DNA of 64,000 nucleotides from Stenurella melanura (GCA_963583905.1 OY757310.1:59599241-59663240), one strand, 5' to 3'; shown: positions 44,614 through 56,621, numbered from the stretch's first letter. Numbers and translations are program-made. Notes: generated by a model not told the origin, from the sequence alone.

Positions 44614-46106
44614 ATTAAAAGGATCATCTCTGGGATTTAAGTAGGTAATAACCTGGAGAATGAGATGATGCATTCTTTGCACTTCCAAGTTCCGGGAAAA
44701 TTCAAAAAAATTTGGAAAAACTTTTTGATTTTCGTTTTTTTTGCTCTAGCGGTCAAAATAATGAAAATAGAGAAAGAAGTTGCCAACAAAAGTTGTAGCT
44801 CTTTTTCTCCACAAAAGAAGGTGTTTACAAATTTTTGTCTTACTTAAGCCGTTTAGAAGATATATCGAATTTTCCACTTATAGTTTTAAGCCGCTTCGAA
44901 ATGCGCGAAAAATGAGGATTCTCCAGGAGTTTCATACGACCGGGCTCATCGATCGATAATTCTTACTATTCAGAGTCCCTAAAAAAATGAAAATAACAAA
45001 ATGTAGAGAAAAGTCTCAGCTTTAATGTGGAACTAATCACAAAATTCATAAAAAAATTTATCAAGAAGAGAAAGTGTCAGAAGATGGCTTGGTGAACTTT
45101 GTACAGTTGATCCACAGATTTATTCATATTTTTGCCGGAATGATAATTCATTTCGCTCATATATTCTTATATAATGATATATTAATCCAATTAACATTTT
45201 ATTGCAATTACTTTCGTTGGAAAAATATGCCTTGCGATCAAAGTAGAGGGTATATTTCTCATCGATCAATCACCTCCAAATTTTGGAGTTCAATTCGCTA
45301 TATCTTAAGTAATAATAATAGCATAGTCTTAATTTTTGGATTATAAGTACAATAAAACATATTCTTTCGAATGACTTTGGAGTTTTTTAAATGAGCGCAG
45401 TACTTTTTGAATTTGTCTATATTATTCATACACGTTCAGAAAATGCACAATTATACAGTAAAACATATACAACTAATTTGCTTCTTAACATTCTTCAATG
45501 AAATTTTCACCAAATGTAGATTAAAGTGCGTGGAATCGAATCCATGCAGTGAAAAAGCACCCATTGTTACGGGAGAAATAGGCAGGATGCATAAATCTCA
45601 AAGATGTGAATAAATCAACTATACAGTTTACTAAGCCATCTCCTAACACTTTTTTCTCTATAATAAAAATTTGTATGAATTTTGTGATTAGTTCCACGTT
45701 AAAGCTGAGACTTTTCTCTACATTTTGCGTTGCTTTCATTTTTTTTAGCGGCTCTGACTAGTAATAATTATCGATCGATATGTCCGGCCGTACGAAACTC
45801 CCAGAGAATTCTCATTTTCCGCGCATTTTGGAGCGGCTCAAAACTATAAGTGGAAAACTGGATTTATCTCCTAAACGGCTTAAGTACGGCAAAAATTGGT
45901 AAATACCTATTTTGTAGAGAAAAAGACGAGCTACAAATTTTGTTGAGAACTATTTTCTGTATTTTCATTATTTTAGCCGTTAGAGCAAAAAAAAACGAAA
46001 ATCAATTCCAAATTTTTTTGAATTTTCCCGGGAACTTGGAAGTGCAAAGAATGCATCATTCCATTCTACAGGTTATTAACTACTTAAATCCCAGAGATGA
46101 TTCTTT
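44614..46106. mobile_element. Palindromic foldback element, about 1.49 kb
   Basis: Ends are ATCATCTCTGGGATTTAAGT near 44620 and its complement near 46102. Arms of about 500 bp share 'gcattctttgcacttccaag', 'tacttaagccgttta', 'gaggattctcc-gg-gtttc' and 'gaaaagtctcagctttaa'. The loop about 45130-45580 is single-copy. Arms differ by a few percent to more than ten percent along their length. It is non-coding. Confidence 0.82.
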
Positions 46107-46337
46107 TATTCATTTTTGCGAGATTTTTACAACATTTTGCCTTCATTGCCTGTACTAATAATAGTCTCTTTAAAAATGCCTTCTAACATCACTTTAAAGT
46201 AATACTGATATACGATACTTCGGTGAATGTCGTGAATCTATGTAAAATTCGCTCGAACTGATCGAAAGACAATAAACATTTTGCAGTTTTCATCTCTAGT
46301 ACATCGCCTTACTTTCGTTTGAATGATCATTTGGTAC

Positions 46338-48072
46338 TTAAAAGTGAATTATTATTTGTTTGCTTATAATTGTAATGAAACATATTCTTTATAGGATTTT
46401 GCAACCAGTAGAAAAAACTATCTATGAGAACTAGAAGAAAAACTGTGTGTAAAAATATTAATGAAATCTTTGCATTTCTTCGAAAACCTGAATTCTGGTT
46501 AGGCTAGCAAATTAAAATCAGTTTCAGTTTCAGTTTTTTATTTAGTTTCATTTGACATATTATTACATAATTGCTTTTGTGCCGAGTATCATAGATATGA
46601 TTTAGGTTCAATGTTTTGAAATCAGCCTGATGATTTTTTAAATATAGTAAGCAGGAGTATACATATAGTCCTGGTATTGTGAGCATTTTGTTTTCTCTAA
46701 AGTGTCCTCGGCACGATTCATAAAATTTTAATTTGTACATTATTCTAACTGCCCTTTTTTGAGCTTTAAATACTTTGTGGAGGTCCGAAGAACCACCCCA
46801 TATCTCAATTGCATACTTAGCGATGGAATAAAAATTTGCATAGTACACCGTTTTAAGAGTCGGCGTGTCAAACAAACGTGATAGAACTCTAAGTGCAACG
46901 CACGTTTTGTTAAGTTTTTTCATGATTTCATCAATATGTAGGAACCATTTAATATTGTTGTCTAAATTTATACCTAACAATTTAGTAGAATTGATGTTTG
47001 AAATTGGTACCTTGTCAGTTAGCAACTCTGGTACTTTTAATAATGAACGATCTGTTTTAAATATCACACAACTTGATTTAGCTTCATTTAGCATAAGTTC
47101 ATTGGTATAAAACCAATCTTTTACATTTTGCCACAGTCGAGAGAGAGCGTTTGTAACTTCCTCAAGTGTATGACACTTTATTAAAAGGTTTGTATCGTCT
47201 GCATAATTAATTATTGTCAATTTGATATTTGGTTCTGCAACATTGATGAGATCATTTACAAAAATTACAAAAAGGAGCGGTCCTAGAACGCTTCCCTGAG
47301 GAACTCCATAATTAATACTTAAGATATCAGATTCATACCTGGTCCCATTAACGGTTATTGACGTTTTCTGCCTCCTATTTCGCAAGTATGAGCTGAACCA
47401 CTGAAGACTGGTTCCTCGAACTCCAGATTTCTCCAGTTTATGAAGCAAGTGATTATGATTTAATGTATCAAATGCCTTGGATAAATCCAGAAACAGCCCG
47501 CAGGCAATCTCTTGATCATCCAAGGCATTCAATATTTCACTGACAAAATTAAAAAGAGCTGTTTTTGTCGATTTATCCTTTACGAATCCGTGTTGAAAAT
47601 TATTGAAAAAGTTAGTACTATTTAAAAACTTGTATAATCTGTTATACATCAGTGTTTCTAAAATTTTAGAAAAAACAGATAGCAAACTCACAGAAGAATC
47701 CTAATACGAATTCGTCTAATTTCTTATTTGAAATTCGAATGAAATATTTTTATGACAAGGTAGGTAAACAAATTAATTTTAGGCCTTTGTTCTCATGTTT
47801 AATTGAATCTTCATGGTCGTAGGGGGTTATGTGGATACTAGCTTAATTTGCATGGCCTTAGGGGACTATCTGGTTGCAATTGATACAATGAGAATTGTCA
47901 AATAAGAAATTAGACAAATTCATTTTAGGATTTTAATTTGCTAGCATAACCAGAATCCAGGTTATCGAAAGAATGCAAAGATTTCATTAATATTTTTACA
48001 CACAGTTTTCCTTTTAGTTCTCAGATATTTTTTCTACTATGTGCAAAATCCTATAAAGAATATGTTTCATTA
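46338..48072. mobile_element. Foldback-family copy split by a nested RT element
   Basis: The left arm 46338-46519 and the right part 47697-48072 match the termini and body of the 5.3-kb foldback. They are flanked by a diverged 14-bp duplication (TGATCATTTGGTAC at 46324-46337, CGACCATTTGGTAT at 48073-48086; 11 of 14 identical). The interruption is a non-LTR element at 46520-47696. The foldback therefore predates that insertion. Confidence 0.75.
46504..47696 (-). pseudogene. Non-LTR retrotransposon RT fragment, open frame with intact YADD
   Basis: A 5'-truncated LINE copy (element 46520-47696) begins inside the RT domain ('SLLSVFSKILETLMYNRLY'). It retains 'LFLDLSKAFDTLNHNHLLHK', 'YGVPQGSVLGPLLFVIFVND', the catalytic 'NYADDTNLLI' and the thumb ('SSCVIFKTD', 'LLGINLDNNIKW'). 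It ends soon after 'YDTRHKSN', about 390 codons in all without a stop. The 3' tail is (CTGAAA)n at 46520-46536. A 4-bp repeat AATC flanks it (46516-46519, 47697-47700). The frame runs a few codons into the host foldback. It lacks the N-terminal endonuclease and ORF1, so it is not autonomous, but it looks younger than its neighbours. Confidence 0.88.
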
Positions 48073-48086
48073 CGACCATTTGGTAT

Positions 48087-48889
48087 ATTTCTTTATTTAC
48101 TAACAGTATTTACTAACAGTATACAACGTTTCCTCCCTAGCAATGTCAACCATACTCTTAAAAATATTTGTTATTTTGGGAAAATTTTAATTCGCCTCCG
48201 TGGCTTTCTTAATTAATTAGGTACTACTTTAGGGTTACTTACTGAAACCCCTTAAAAGTGGTTTTTGGGTAGCCTGCGAAAAACTGAACCGTGAAACCTA
48301 TATTTCTTGTGCAAAATTCGAATTCAGGGGGTCAAAATATATAAGAATAAAGGAGGCAGTCCTTTGGAAAAAACTTTTTTGTGTGTGTGTCCCGTGTAAT
48401 ATACAGGGTGGGCCATTGATAATAGGTCATAGTGCAGGGGTAGATTTTTTGGACCAAAATATGAGGATATAACCAAATATCTATGCTTTAGTAAAATGTT
48501 GCTGTGAAAAAAGATGGGGTATCAAAATTCAAATTATTTTTTCGTTTTTTTTTACAATACCTCAACAGCCTCTTGACTGAACGTCGCCAAATATACTAGA
48601 GAAACATTTTTTATTCTAAGAAACAATAATTTATGTATTACATCACGTTAGATCATAGAGGGCGCCGCAGGACTTATAACTGATGATGAATTTTTTTCAT
48701 TTTTTTTTACGAAACGTTGTGGTACTTTTGACCAGAAAATCTGATGAGGGCATTATTTCCACGTAGAAAAGGTACACTTGGCGGAACTTGATAACTCCAA
48801 CCGTTTTCGAGGAAATTGCCGTTCAACATTTGAATAATTAAACAAGTTCAAATTTAATGAAACGAAGTGTATTTATTGAAAAAAGTATA
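48087..48889. other. Repeat ends, no gene
   Basis: About 48290-48395 resembles a right half of the CACAGCCCCAC foldback family ('gaattcagggggtcaaaata', T-run, 'gtgtgtcccgtg'). ACAGGGTGGGCC at 48402 is the start of another element of the type that often opens insect repeats. Its other end was not found. Confidence 0.45.
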
Positions 48890-49417
48890 AAACGCAAGAG
48901 AAAACAAAACGCATGCATTATAACGAGATCTGAAACTGGATTATATTTTGAGCTTATTCTGTGAAAGGGTGGGGGGATAGATAGGAGTAAATAAGTGAAG
49001 CCAGAGAATAAGAAACCAGAGAATTAGAATCCAGAAACTTGAGATTTGGTGTATATACACTAGAAACCAAGTCTTAAATATATTTATAACCTGCCATACC
49101 ACCACCACACCCACTCCATTATTAAAAGGGTTAACAAAATAAAATTGCGATTTTGTGTATGAGAGCAAAAGTTCTCAAAAATTTTCTTTGGCAGCAGCCA
49201 CCCTCACCCCTATTAAACGTCGCGCGTCGGTCAGTCGAAAAGGTATTGAAGTGGTACATCGTTTTATAGGGTTTTGGATCAGACGATTTCAAATACTATG
49301 TCAATAAAATTCCATAAGCAATTATTTCCACATGCTGAAGTGTAAATATAATATCAACATGCTTTCTTTTAAAGAGACTAGGAAGGGAAATATGGATGTA
49401 GAAGTGGTGGTTCCATT
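48890..49417 (+). repeat. Dispersed repeat family copy ('agaagccaag' family)
   Basis: Colinear with 17100-17510 and 41150-41585: 'cattataacgagatctgaaa', 'gagatttggtgtatatacac', 'gacgatttcaaatac' and 'tttaaagagactagga'. The solo LTR interrupts its right part at 49418. Confidence 0.65.
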
Positions 49418-50131
49418 GTAATGAGGCATTCATAGATTCGTATCACATTAGAAGATTTTCGTTTATCCAGCATTTGCACACGCACCTAAAATGTGCACAC
49501 GTATATAATAGGTCACATACGTACCCGAAACGGACCCATACGAACCCAATGTTACACACGCTCCCAAAGTGGGTCACACGTGGGGATTTCGGATATAAAA
49601 GCACAACGATATTAAATACAAGCCAGGTTTCTTCTGGCATTGGTCTTTGGGGTTAAAAACAGTCATAATACCCTATTGCGACGTTACTACCACGGACATA
49701 ATATAAGTTGACCGCTAGATTCTGCAGCGGGTTGACAAGATCCGACGCCGTTACAAAGCTGAAAGTACTCCACGGATGCTAGCGACGTCACCGAACCGGA
49801 GGAGATATAAGCCAACCGATAGGAACTATTCAGCGGGTTGAGATGGGGTCAGGCCAGGTCCCGGTGATACCTCCAACATCTACGCCACGACGAATCGCCG
49901 CTACGTTGTCATCGTTACACTCTCGTCTGCTTTGCAATCGTTTATGTAAAGAGTAAAGACCGTACAAGATACGGAAACTTATAAAAAGCGTATATTATGA
50001 GTGGCAGAGGCCGTGTGCCTTTTATTTACCTGTTGAGAAACAAACCGTTTATTTATATTTGGGCTTTTATTTACTAAACTGAACACTGATATAATATATC
50101 CAAACCAGCTACCCAAGCAAATCACGTTACA
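49418..50131. mobile_element. Solo LTR, 714 bp
   Basis: It starts TGTAATGAGG and ends CACGTTACA, a 5-bp terminal inverted repeat TGTAA/TTACA. It is flanked by a 4-bp duplication CCAT (49414-49417, 50132-50135). It is more GC-rich than its surroundings and has a TATAAAA box at 49594-49600 with a CACGTG motif upstream (49577). No internal sequence or primer site remains, as expected after LTR-LTR recombination. The 4-bp duplication would suit a Gypsy-type element; that is inference. It lies within a copy of the 'agaagccaag' repeat. Confidence 0.8.
49594..49600 (+). promoter_or_regulatory. Candidate LTR TATA box
   Basis: TATAAAA within the solo LTR, about 180 bp from its left end. It would drive transcription rightward in the plus orientation. 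Confidence 0.45.
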
Positions 50132-50135
50132 CCAT

Positions 50136-51810
50136 AGGCAGCGGATTTTAATATGTGCACCCCTAAAGAAACCTGTTCAACAGTTTATTGGTTGACTATA
50201 GGTATTTTTAAATATACTCGCAGAAAAAGCCGTACATGAGTAAATAAATGTATAATATACTTATATTCAGCGCTCCTTTCAGATACTTGATTTTTCCAGG
50301 TCTTTGTTACGATTTTGAAGAATATGGTACGTTTTTCCTTGAATGTGATAAAAAAGATTGAAACTCCATAAAACAACTGAAGATTGATCGTCTTTTTTTA
50401 ATAAATATCGAATTTCTCCATTTTGTCATCAGGTATCGCTGCACCCACGACAGATAGACCCCTAATACCTGTGAAAAGTGCTTTGGCTATCCTTTGGTAT
50501 CATGGCAAATAGCATTTGAAGATAATGACAAAAAGCAGATTTAGAATTTCCTGACTAACACGATATAAAATGATTAATATCGTTCGATCTTAAAACAGTA
50601 TAGTAGATAGTTTTTGAGCAATTTTCGGTAGAAACTACGTCTCAAAATTCTGTAACGTTATATCACAGTGATATAAAAAATTAGACACATTTTTGGTACA
50701 AACTCACCCACCTGTCATAGACTCATCAAATGTTATGTCGTTTGAATCGCCTTTAAGTACGTAATAAAATACGCAGTATACCAATTAAAAAACATAATTT
50801 TATGACGTTATTCCTGAATGGATCGAGTATACAGGTACTTTTAAATAATTTTAAATTATACGTCTCTGTGCCCAGTCCATTCTGAAAATTTTTGGATGAT
50901 GCGAGGCTGAGACACTGTATATTTTTCTACAAAGCTGTGAAATTACCATCACGAGACTGAGTGCCCAAAGATATTCATTAGTACTACACGAATTTAATGA
51001 GCTAGTTCACCGAGTAGTCTTGTAGCTTATGTTTATCAATACATCTACTAGACATTTCCCCTCCCAGTTAGATGAAGGCAGGTAGAGTTTCTTATGATAA
51101 CAATTATTTTGTGATGCGGTTAACATTTTAATTTGAAATATCTAAAATGATTGAATTATGATTTAGGAATAGTCTACTCGTTGATTTGGGTATTTTATAT
51201 GACCATGAACACAGAATACAATAATTCGTATGTTTTGAATGAACCATTAACTTTAACACTAGAACTATTATTTAAGAACTGTTATTTCGTATACCTACTT
51301 TTGACTGGTATACGGTACACATTGAAGATCTTTTGAATGGATTTTCCCACAACGTTAAAAACTAATCTATCTAGATGTGAGTAATTTAACTGTTGAGTTC
51401 TCTTAGTAGCTACAAAAGCAGCTTATTTAACAACAATTAATTCGGAATAAGTTGTTTCGGCAAAAAATTAATATATTTAGTTCCTATACGCGTGGTATTA
51501 AAATAATAAGAATCACTATATTTCTCAACTACATACCTATACATTTAAAAATAGAAACCGAAAAATGTCTATTGTTCTTAACCATTTCCAGTAAATGTTG
51601 GATATACTTCGGTATTAAACAATAAAGGGTTTGTTTTGCGTACCATCGTTAAAATCTCTAAAATTAGTTAATTGAAAACCTTTCTATCTTTTTAATTGCG
51701 GAAAGAAATATTCTGCTTTATCTTTCTATATGTAAATAAGAAAGTACCTACTCAAAAACTTATTGTAGCATATTGTTAAAATTTATTGTATAAGATTTTC
51801 AATCCCAATC
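50136..51810. other. Low-repeat stretch, no gene recognised
   Basis: AT-rich, with none of the window's repeat families seen. Short open frames lack any recognisable motif. Confidence 0.4.
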
Positions 51811-52073
51811 ATAGCCGGGACCCGACATAGTAATTCCTACGTATTTCAACGTGCTGAACACGAATCCGATGTCCGCTTAGCTCCACCACCCACAATTTTT
51901 TGTAAACCGCGAAAATAACCAAAAACCTGAATTTCTTAGGTTATTCTTGCGATTTACAAAAAATTGTGGATGATAGAGCTAAACGGACATTGGATTCGTG
52001 TTCAGCACGTCGAAAAACATAGGAATTATCATGTCGAGCCCCGGCTACAGATCACTTCTTTTGTGGGCCTGTG
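51811..52073. mobile_element. Short foldback related to the CACAGCCCCAC family
   Basis: Arms of about 100 bp (51811-51912 and 51949-52048) share 'cgtgctgaacacgaatccg', 'cacaattttttgtaaa' and 'ttcctacgtat-tt'. The right terminus GTGGGCCTGTG (to 52073) resembles the family end; the left terminus is lost. Confidence 0.62.
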
Positions 52074-52110
52074 AATGATATCAATAACTCTAGTGATAAT
52101 GATAATGCCA

Positions 52111-52113
52111 ATG

Positions 52114-52150
<37 letters not shown>
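52111..52150 (+). repeat. (AAT)n microsatellite, 5' side
   Basis: A pure AAT/TAA repeat abuts the 5'-truncated end of the R4/Dong-like fragment. Confidence 0.92.
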
Positions 52151-52153
<3 letters not shown>

Positions 52154-53282
52154 TAGAAATGACAAAGAATCGTATGCACCACAGAGGATCTTGTACTGAA
52201 AGAATCACTCTCCCAAAAACAGAGGGTGGCCTCGGGATAGTAAATCTTCTCAAACTGCATGAATACCAAATTTTATCAATGAAAAAGTATTTCCTAGGAC
52301 GAAAAGCTGATTCTGCTCTACATAGCACCATATGCGAAGCTGACAATAACTACACGCCACTTAATTTAAGAAACGCAGAATTAATAGAACCCAACGAATT
52401 TGAGACACCATATATCATCAATAAGTGGAAAAGTAAACCATTACACGGAAGACATGCTCAAGACCTGGAGAGGCCTGAAGTCGATAAAGTAACATCGAAC
52501 GTTTGGCTTACGATGGGAGAGCTCTTCCCAGAAACTGTTGGTTTCATGATGGCGATACAGGATCAGGTTATCAATACTCGGAACTACAAAAAATGCATAT
52601 TAAGAAATACATCAATAACAGATGATAAATGCAGAAAATGCCACCAGAAACCAGAAACCATTCAACACATAACTGGAGGATGTACAATGCTCGCACCAAA
52701 TGACTACACCCATCGCCACAATCAGATAGCTAATATAGTTCACCAAGGTATAGCACATAAAACAGAACTTGTTACACAGAAAATGCCATATTACAACTAT
52801 GTGCCCGAATCCGTTATGGAAAATGAAACGTACAAGCTTTACTACGACCGATCTATAATAACCGATCAAACCATCCATAATAACAGACCGGATATAGTGC
52901 TTCATGACAGGATGAATAAATTAGCGTACATTATAGATGTAGCTATACCAAACACTCACAACCTAGCTTCTACAACACAAGAAAAAATAAGAAAATATGC
53001 AGACCTTAAAAGAGAAATAAAAAGAATATGGAAAGCCGATGAAGTGTATATTGTGCCAATTGTTATATCAACGACAGGGGTTATACCAAAAGAACTGCAA
53101 CAAAATTTAGAGAAGATTGGACTTAGATCAAACATATATCTTACACTACAAAAAGCTACAATATTAAATACATGTCGTATAGTCAGAAAATTTCTTGAGG
53201 ATTAGTAATGAATCAAAATGAATTGGAATAGCCCTGCATTTTGATTGAATCCAGCCAAAACGCTGAGAATGAAATTTAAAAT
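52151..53282 (+). pseudogene. R4/Dong-like non-LTR retrotransposon fragment with restriction-like endonuclease
   Basis: The reading frame (stop at 53205) covers the region after the RT. It shows 'TKNRMHHRGSCTERITLPK' and 'GGLGIVNL', then the CCHC knuckle 'CRKCHQKPETIQHITGGC'. Next comes the restriction-like nuclease: 'RPDIVLHD' (PD motif), then 'YIIDVAIPNTHNL' and 'EKIRKYADLKREI' supplying the D and K positions. This nuclease nicks the target for target-primed reverse transcription in R2/R4-type elements. The frame is open for about 350 codons although 5'-truncated. The N-terminal residues MISITL through the poly-Ile run come from the upstream microsatellite. TAA repeats on both sides match the known preference of Dong for (TAA)n targets. 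Confidence 0.82.
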
Positions 53283-53285
53283 AAC

Positions 53286-53321
<36 letters not shown>

Positions 53322-53322
53322 C
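53283..53322 (+). repeat. (AAT)n microsatellite, 3' side
   Basis: AAT repeat at the 3' end of the R4/Dong-like fragment. Together with 52111-52150 it brackets the insertion. Confidence 0.92.
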
Positions 53323-53700
53323 TTATTAGCACACCCCTTTTAACGAGGAATACAGCTCTCTTGGAGCCTGTGTCATGTTCTTAGTCCTTTAGGCGACGTT
53401 GGTGATGTCCCTTCAACAACTGAAAGTCCAGATCCTAGGGAATCACAGAGACTCCTACTTCAGGACTTTTTAAAAAATATGCGCCGTTCCCAATAGTGCG
53501 ACCTTCTGTACACTTTGTTGATTAGATGTAGACTTCGGTCATCGCTCTTCTCAACAGTTTCAATAGTACGGGCGCCCATCGACAAAAGTGGCGTGGCGCA
53601 CCGCAGTTACCGCCGCTTGGTGGAGATGTTGTAGGCATCTCTAGCTACCATCCCCCCCCCCCCCCCCAACAGCAGGTCGCTATCTTCGAGACACAGAGAG
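53323..53700 (-). other. GC-richer segment, possibly the tail of another retroelement
   Basis: On the minus strand it runs toward the same trinucleotide repeat ('caagagagctgtattcctcg' then 'gtgtgctaataag'), as a retroelement 3' UTR would. No protein motif is readable. A 16-base C-run lies at 53652-53667. Confidence 0.35.
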
Positions 53701-53969
53701 AGGATACTAAATTAAGAAATTCGTTTTCGTTGCTTAAATATTACATGGTATTATTAATGGGGGTTGTAAAGTTATAAAACTATAATTGAATATTTCTTTC
53801 CTAGAATTATAATTTCTTAATAATAATGAATATCGTTAATATATATAATATCGGTTCTATACAATTTTACTTAAACATTTAAATGATTTTATTTAAAACG
53901 GTATGGCCAGTAAAGAATTGCTGATCGTTGCGCGTTGGTTACGTTTTTATTAGTTTTTACAGTCCTCAT

Positions 53970-54722
53970 AATTTCTAGTTGTTCTAATAAATCCAGTTTT
54001 TTGCTTCTCTTTTCAGAGTGGAGTAATTCTACATTGTTTAAATTTACGAAATATTTCTTATGCGATGGGTTGACATGTGCTATGCTATGCTGTGCTATTT
54101 ATATTATTCAAAATAGACGTTTTAGGTTCCTCAAGTTGATTTTTTATATTACGACCTGTTTGACCTATGTATATAGTGTTACAGTGGTTGCAATTTGATA
54201 TACCCCTGTTTTTGCATATGTTCTGTTTTATATTTGTTGTTAATTAACATTTTCCGTGAATTATTTTTGTTAACTGAAAATGTTTTATATCCTAGTTTTT
54301 TAAGACTATTAATTTTATTACTTAGGTATGTATGTAGTAAATACATTTATACATTGTATTGGCATCATGTGAGGAATGTGAGGAACCTGCATAAAACTCC
54401 TTAAGTATATTTTTCTTTTGTTGTTTTTTATTAATGTATCTATCATGTCTTCTTTATATCCATTGTGTGTGCATATTTCTTTAATAACATAAACTTTTTT
54501 TTGAAGTTTTATTGGCTTAAGAGAAAGGTTAACAAGCGGTGTATGTAAGCATTAAAAGGTGCCATTTTTATTTGTTCTCTCACTAATTAGAGTTTTATGT
54601 ATGACTGTATCTGTGCGTATTGGTTTACGGTAAATGTCGAAGTCTAGGATATTGTTCCTATTTTTTATGTTAACATCCAGAAAATTTAAACTTCCCTTTA
54701 TTTCTGTTTCTAAGGTTTAAGG
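53970..54722 (-). pseudogene. Penelope-like element relic (RT end, linker, GIY-YIG start)
   Basis: The minus strand reads 'GSLNFLDVNIKNRNN', 'DFDIYRKPIRTDTVIHKT', 'NLSLKPIKLQKKVYVIKEIC' and 'NGYKEDMIDTLIKNNKRK'. After frameshifts it reads 'GISNCNHCNTIYIGQTGRNI', the GIY-YIG nuclease start. The 'FLD(V/I).I.......(I)YRK' block follows the catalytic domain in PLE reverse transcriptases. Stop codons and frameshifts are present, and the YVDD part is missing. Sequence differs clearly from the PLE at 58.7 kb, so it is a second PLE lineage. Confidence 0.82.
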
Positions 54723-55178
54723 GAGTTCGGGTTCAGCCGGCGACGAAAGCAGACGCGTTTAAGTAGATCCTAGAAAATCTCAAATAAACTCGGTTAAAAC
54801 GGTACTAACTCGTACGAAATTGTGATGATTTAAAACGTGGACAATTCTATATTAGTAGATATAAATTAGCATAAGTCTGGCTAATTCATATAGCTGATAT
54901 TTGATATTTGATTATAACATCACTAAAAGCATATACAAACAACTTGAAAATGGGATACAACTAAAAGAAAGCAAACACGTGCAATCGAAAGACCCATTGC
55001 TAGGGACAAATGGTTCATATCATAAACTCAAGCCACAAACAAAAAGCCATAGTGACAGATATATGAAGTGAAGTGTGAAAAATCAGAAAGCTTAAACTAT
55101 TATTTCATTTATTTGAAATATTAATGCATGAACTTAATTCATTAACAGAGATAAGTTTTGTTTCATATGTATATTAAT
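54723..55178. other. No gene recognised
   Basis: AT-rich spacer between the PLE relic and the next palindrome. Confidence 0.4.
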
Positions 55179-56023
55179 ATACGATTCTAATACATTGACC
55201 CCTCATTTTAACCGCGGATATCTCAGGAACGGAGGAGCAGAAAAAATTGAAAAAATTATGTGTGTATTATGAGTCTATTATAAATCAATTACTGAAATTT
55301 GAATAATGTACATTGGACACCATTGAAGTTCTGCTAAGTTAGTTATATTGAAAAATGTCCTACTTTTTAAGAAAATTTTGACGATACCAGTTTTAAATCT
55401 ATTATATCTTGGAAAATATGCCTGCTACGTAAATATTATTTTAGACACCAATAAAGCACGGCATTTTATGTACGAGGATTTTTTTTTATTCGGTTATTTA
55501 TCAATGTAATTAAAACTTTTTGTTAAAATAGTTAATTATATAAAATGTAAGCATGTTCAGAAAAAATAATTGGTATATATCAAATACCAATTACTTTTTC
55601 TGAAAATGCTTACATTTTATATAATTAACTATTTTAATAAAAAAAAATTAAACACATTAATAAATCACCGAATAAACATGACGTCACGTTTTTGAGAATA
55701 ACTGCAGAATTTTAGAACAAAAAATTATGAGAAAATTTTCTCACACAAAAAATGTCGTGCTTTATCGGCGTCTACAATATTATTTACATAGCATATTTTC
55801 CAAGATATAATGGATTTTAAAACTGGTATGATCAAGATTTCCTTAAAAAGTAGGGCATTTTTCAATATAACTTAGCAGAACTTCAGAAGTGTTCAGTGTA
55901 CACTATTCAAATTTCAGTCATTGATTTAGAATAGACTCATAATAAACATTTTTTTTCAATTTTTCTTCTCCTCCGTTCTGAGATATTCGCGGTTAAAGTA
56001 AGGATCAATACTTTGAATCGTAT
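55179..56023. mobile_element. Palindromic foldback element, about 845 bp
   Basis: Ends ATACGATTC (55179 region) and GAATCGTAT (to about 56023). Arms share 'taaccgcggatatctc', 'aactggtatcgtcaa'-type sequence, 'aaaatgccgtgctttat' and 'gcttacattttatataatta'. They meet at a tight hairpin TAATTGGTAT / ATACCAATTA around 55568-55593. It is non-coding. Confidence 0.82.
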
Positions 56024-56482
56024 TAGTTTATTTTATTTGTTTATTTCTTTATTAAAATTGAAAAAATGAAATTGAACTTTAAAACAGGGGTAGTGAAATA
56101 GAAAAATTACCGGAATTGAAAAATGGAAACTAAAAATGATTGCTTCAAAACAAACCAATATACAGGGTGTACGAAATATACCCTCGACCTCTTTCCCACA
56201 ACTCGCAACAAAGAGAGCTCTTCTTTTAACTCGAGATAGGGCACTTCCACCGTAAATGGATATTTACCTGTGGAACGGTTAATAAATAAAAACTCCTTGC
56301 GGCGAGCTAATGTATGCATGTCCTGGCAGACAAACGAAGGGGACGCACTGATGCAGGGTGTTGAAACGAAAACTCATATTTCTGGGAAACATGAAACCAT
56401 ATATGGAAGCAAGCCGGCAGGAAGAGGTGCACACTGCTAGATTCAGAAACAGAAGAAACGGAAAAAGCAGATGAATAAATAA
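56024..56482. other. No gene recognised
   Basis: 'tacagggtgtacgaaa' at 56161 is a common insect repeat terminus. No partner end was found. Confidence 0.4.
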
Positions 56483-56621
56483 GATGATGATAGATGAAAA
56501 CTTAAAAGAAGCATGGAAACTGAAAAGAAGCATCTCGCAAACGCCTACACTTGATGATGACAGATGAAAATTTAAAAGAAGCATGGAAACTTAAAAGAAG
56601 CACCTCACAAACACCTACACT
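56483..56621 (+). repeat. Tandem duplication of a 69-bp unit
   Basis: Units 56483-56551 and 56553-56621 both read 'gatgatga-agatgaaaa', 'aaaagaagcatggaaact' and end 'cctacact'. They differ at about eight positions. Confidence 0.8.

Noticed and set aside
53323..53700. A second R4/Dong-type element sharing the TAA tract
   Set aside because: The minus strand would end in ATT rather than TAA repeats, and no protein motif is readable.
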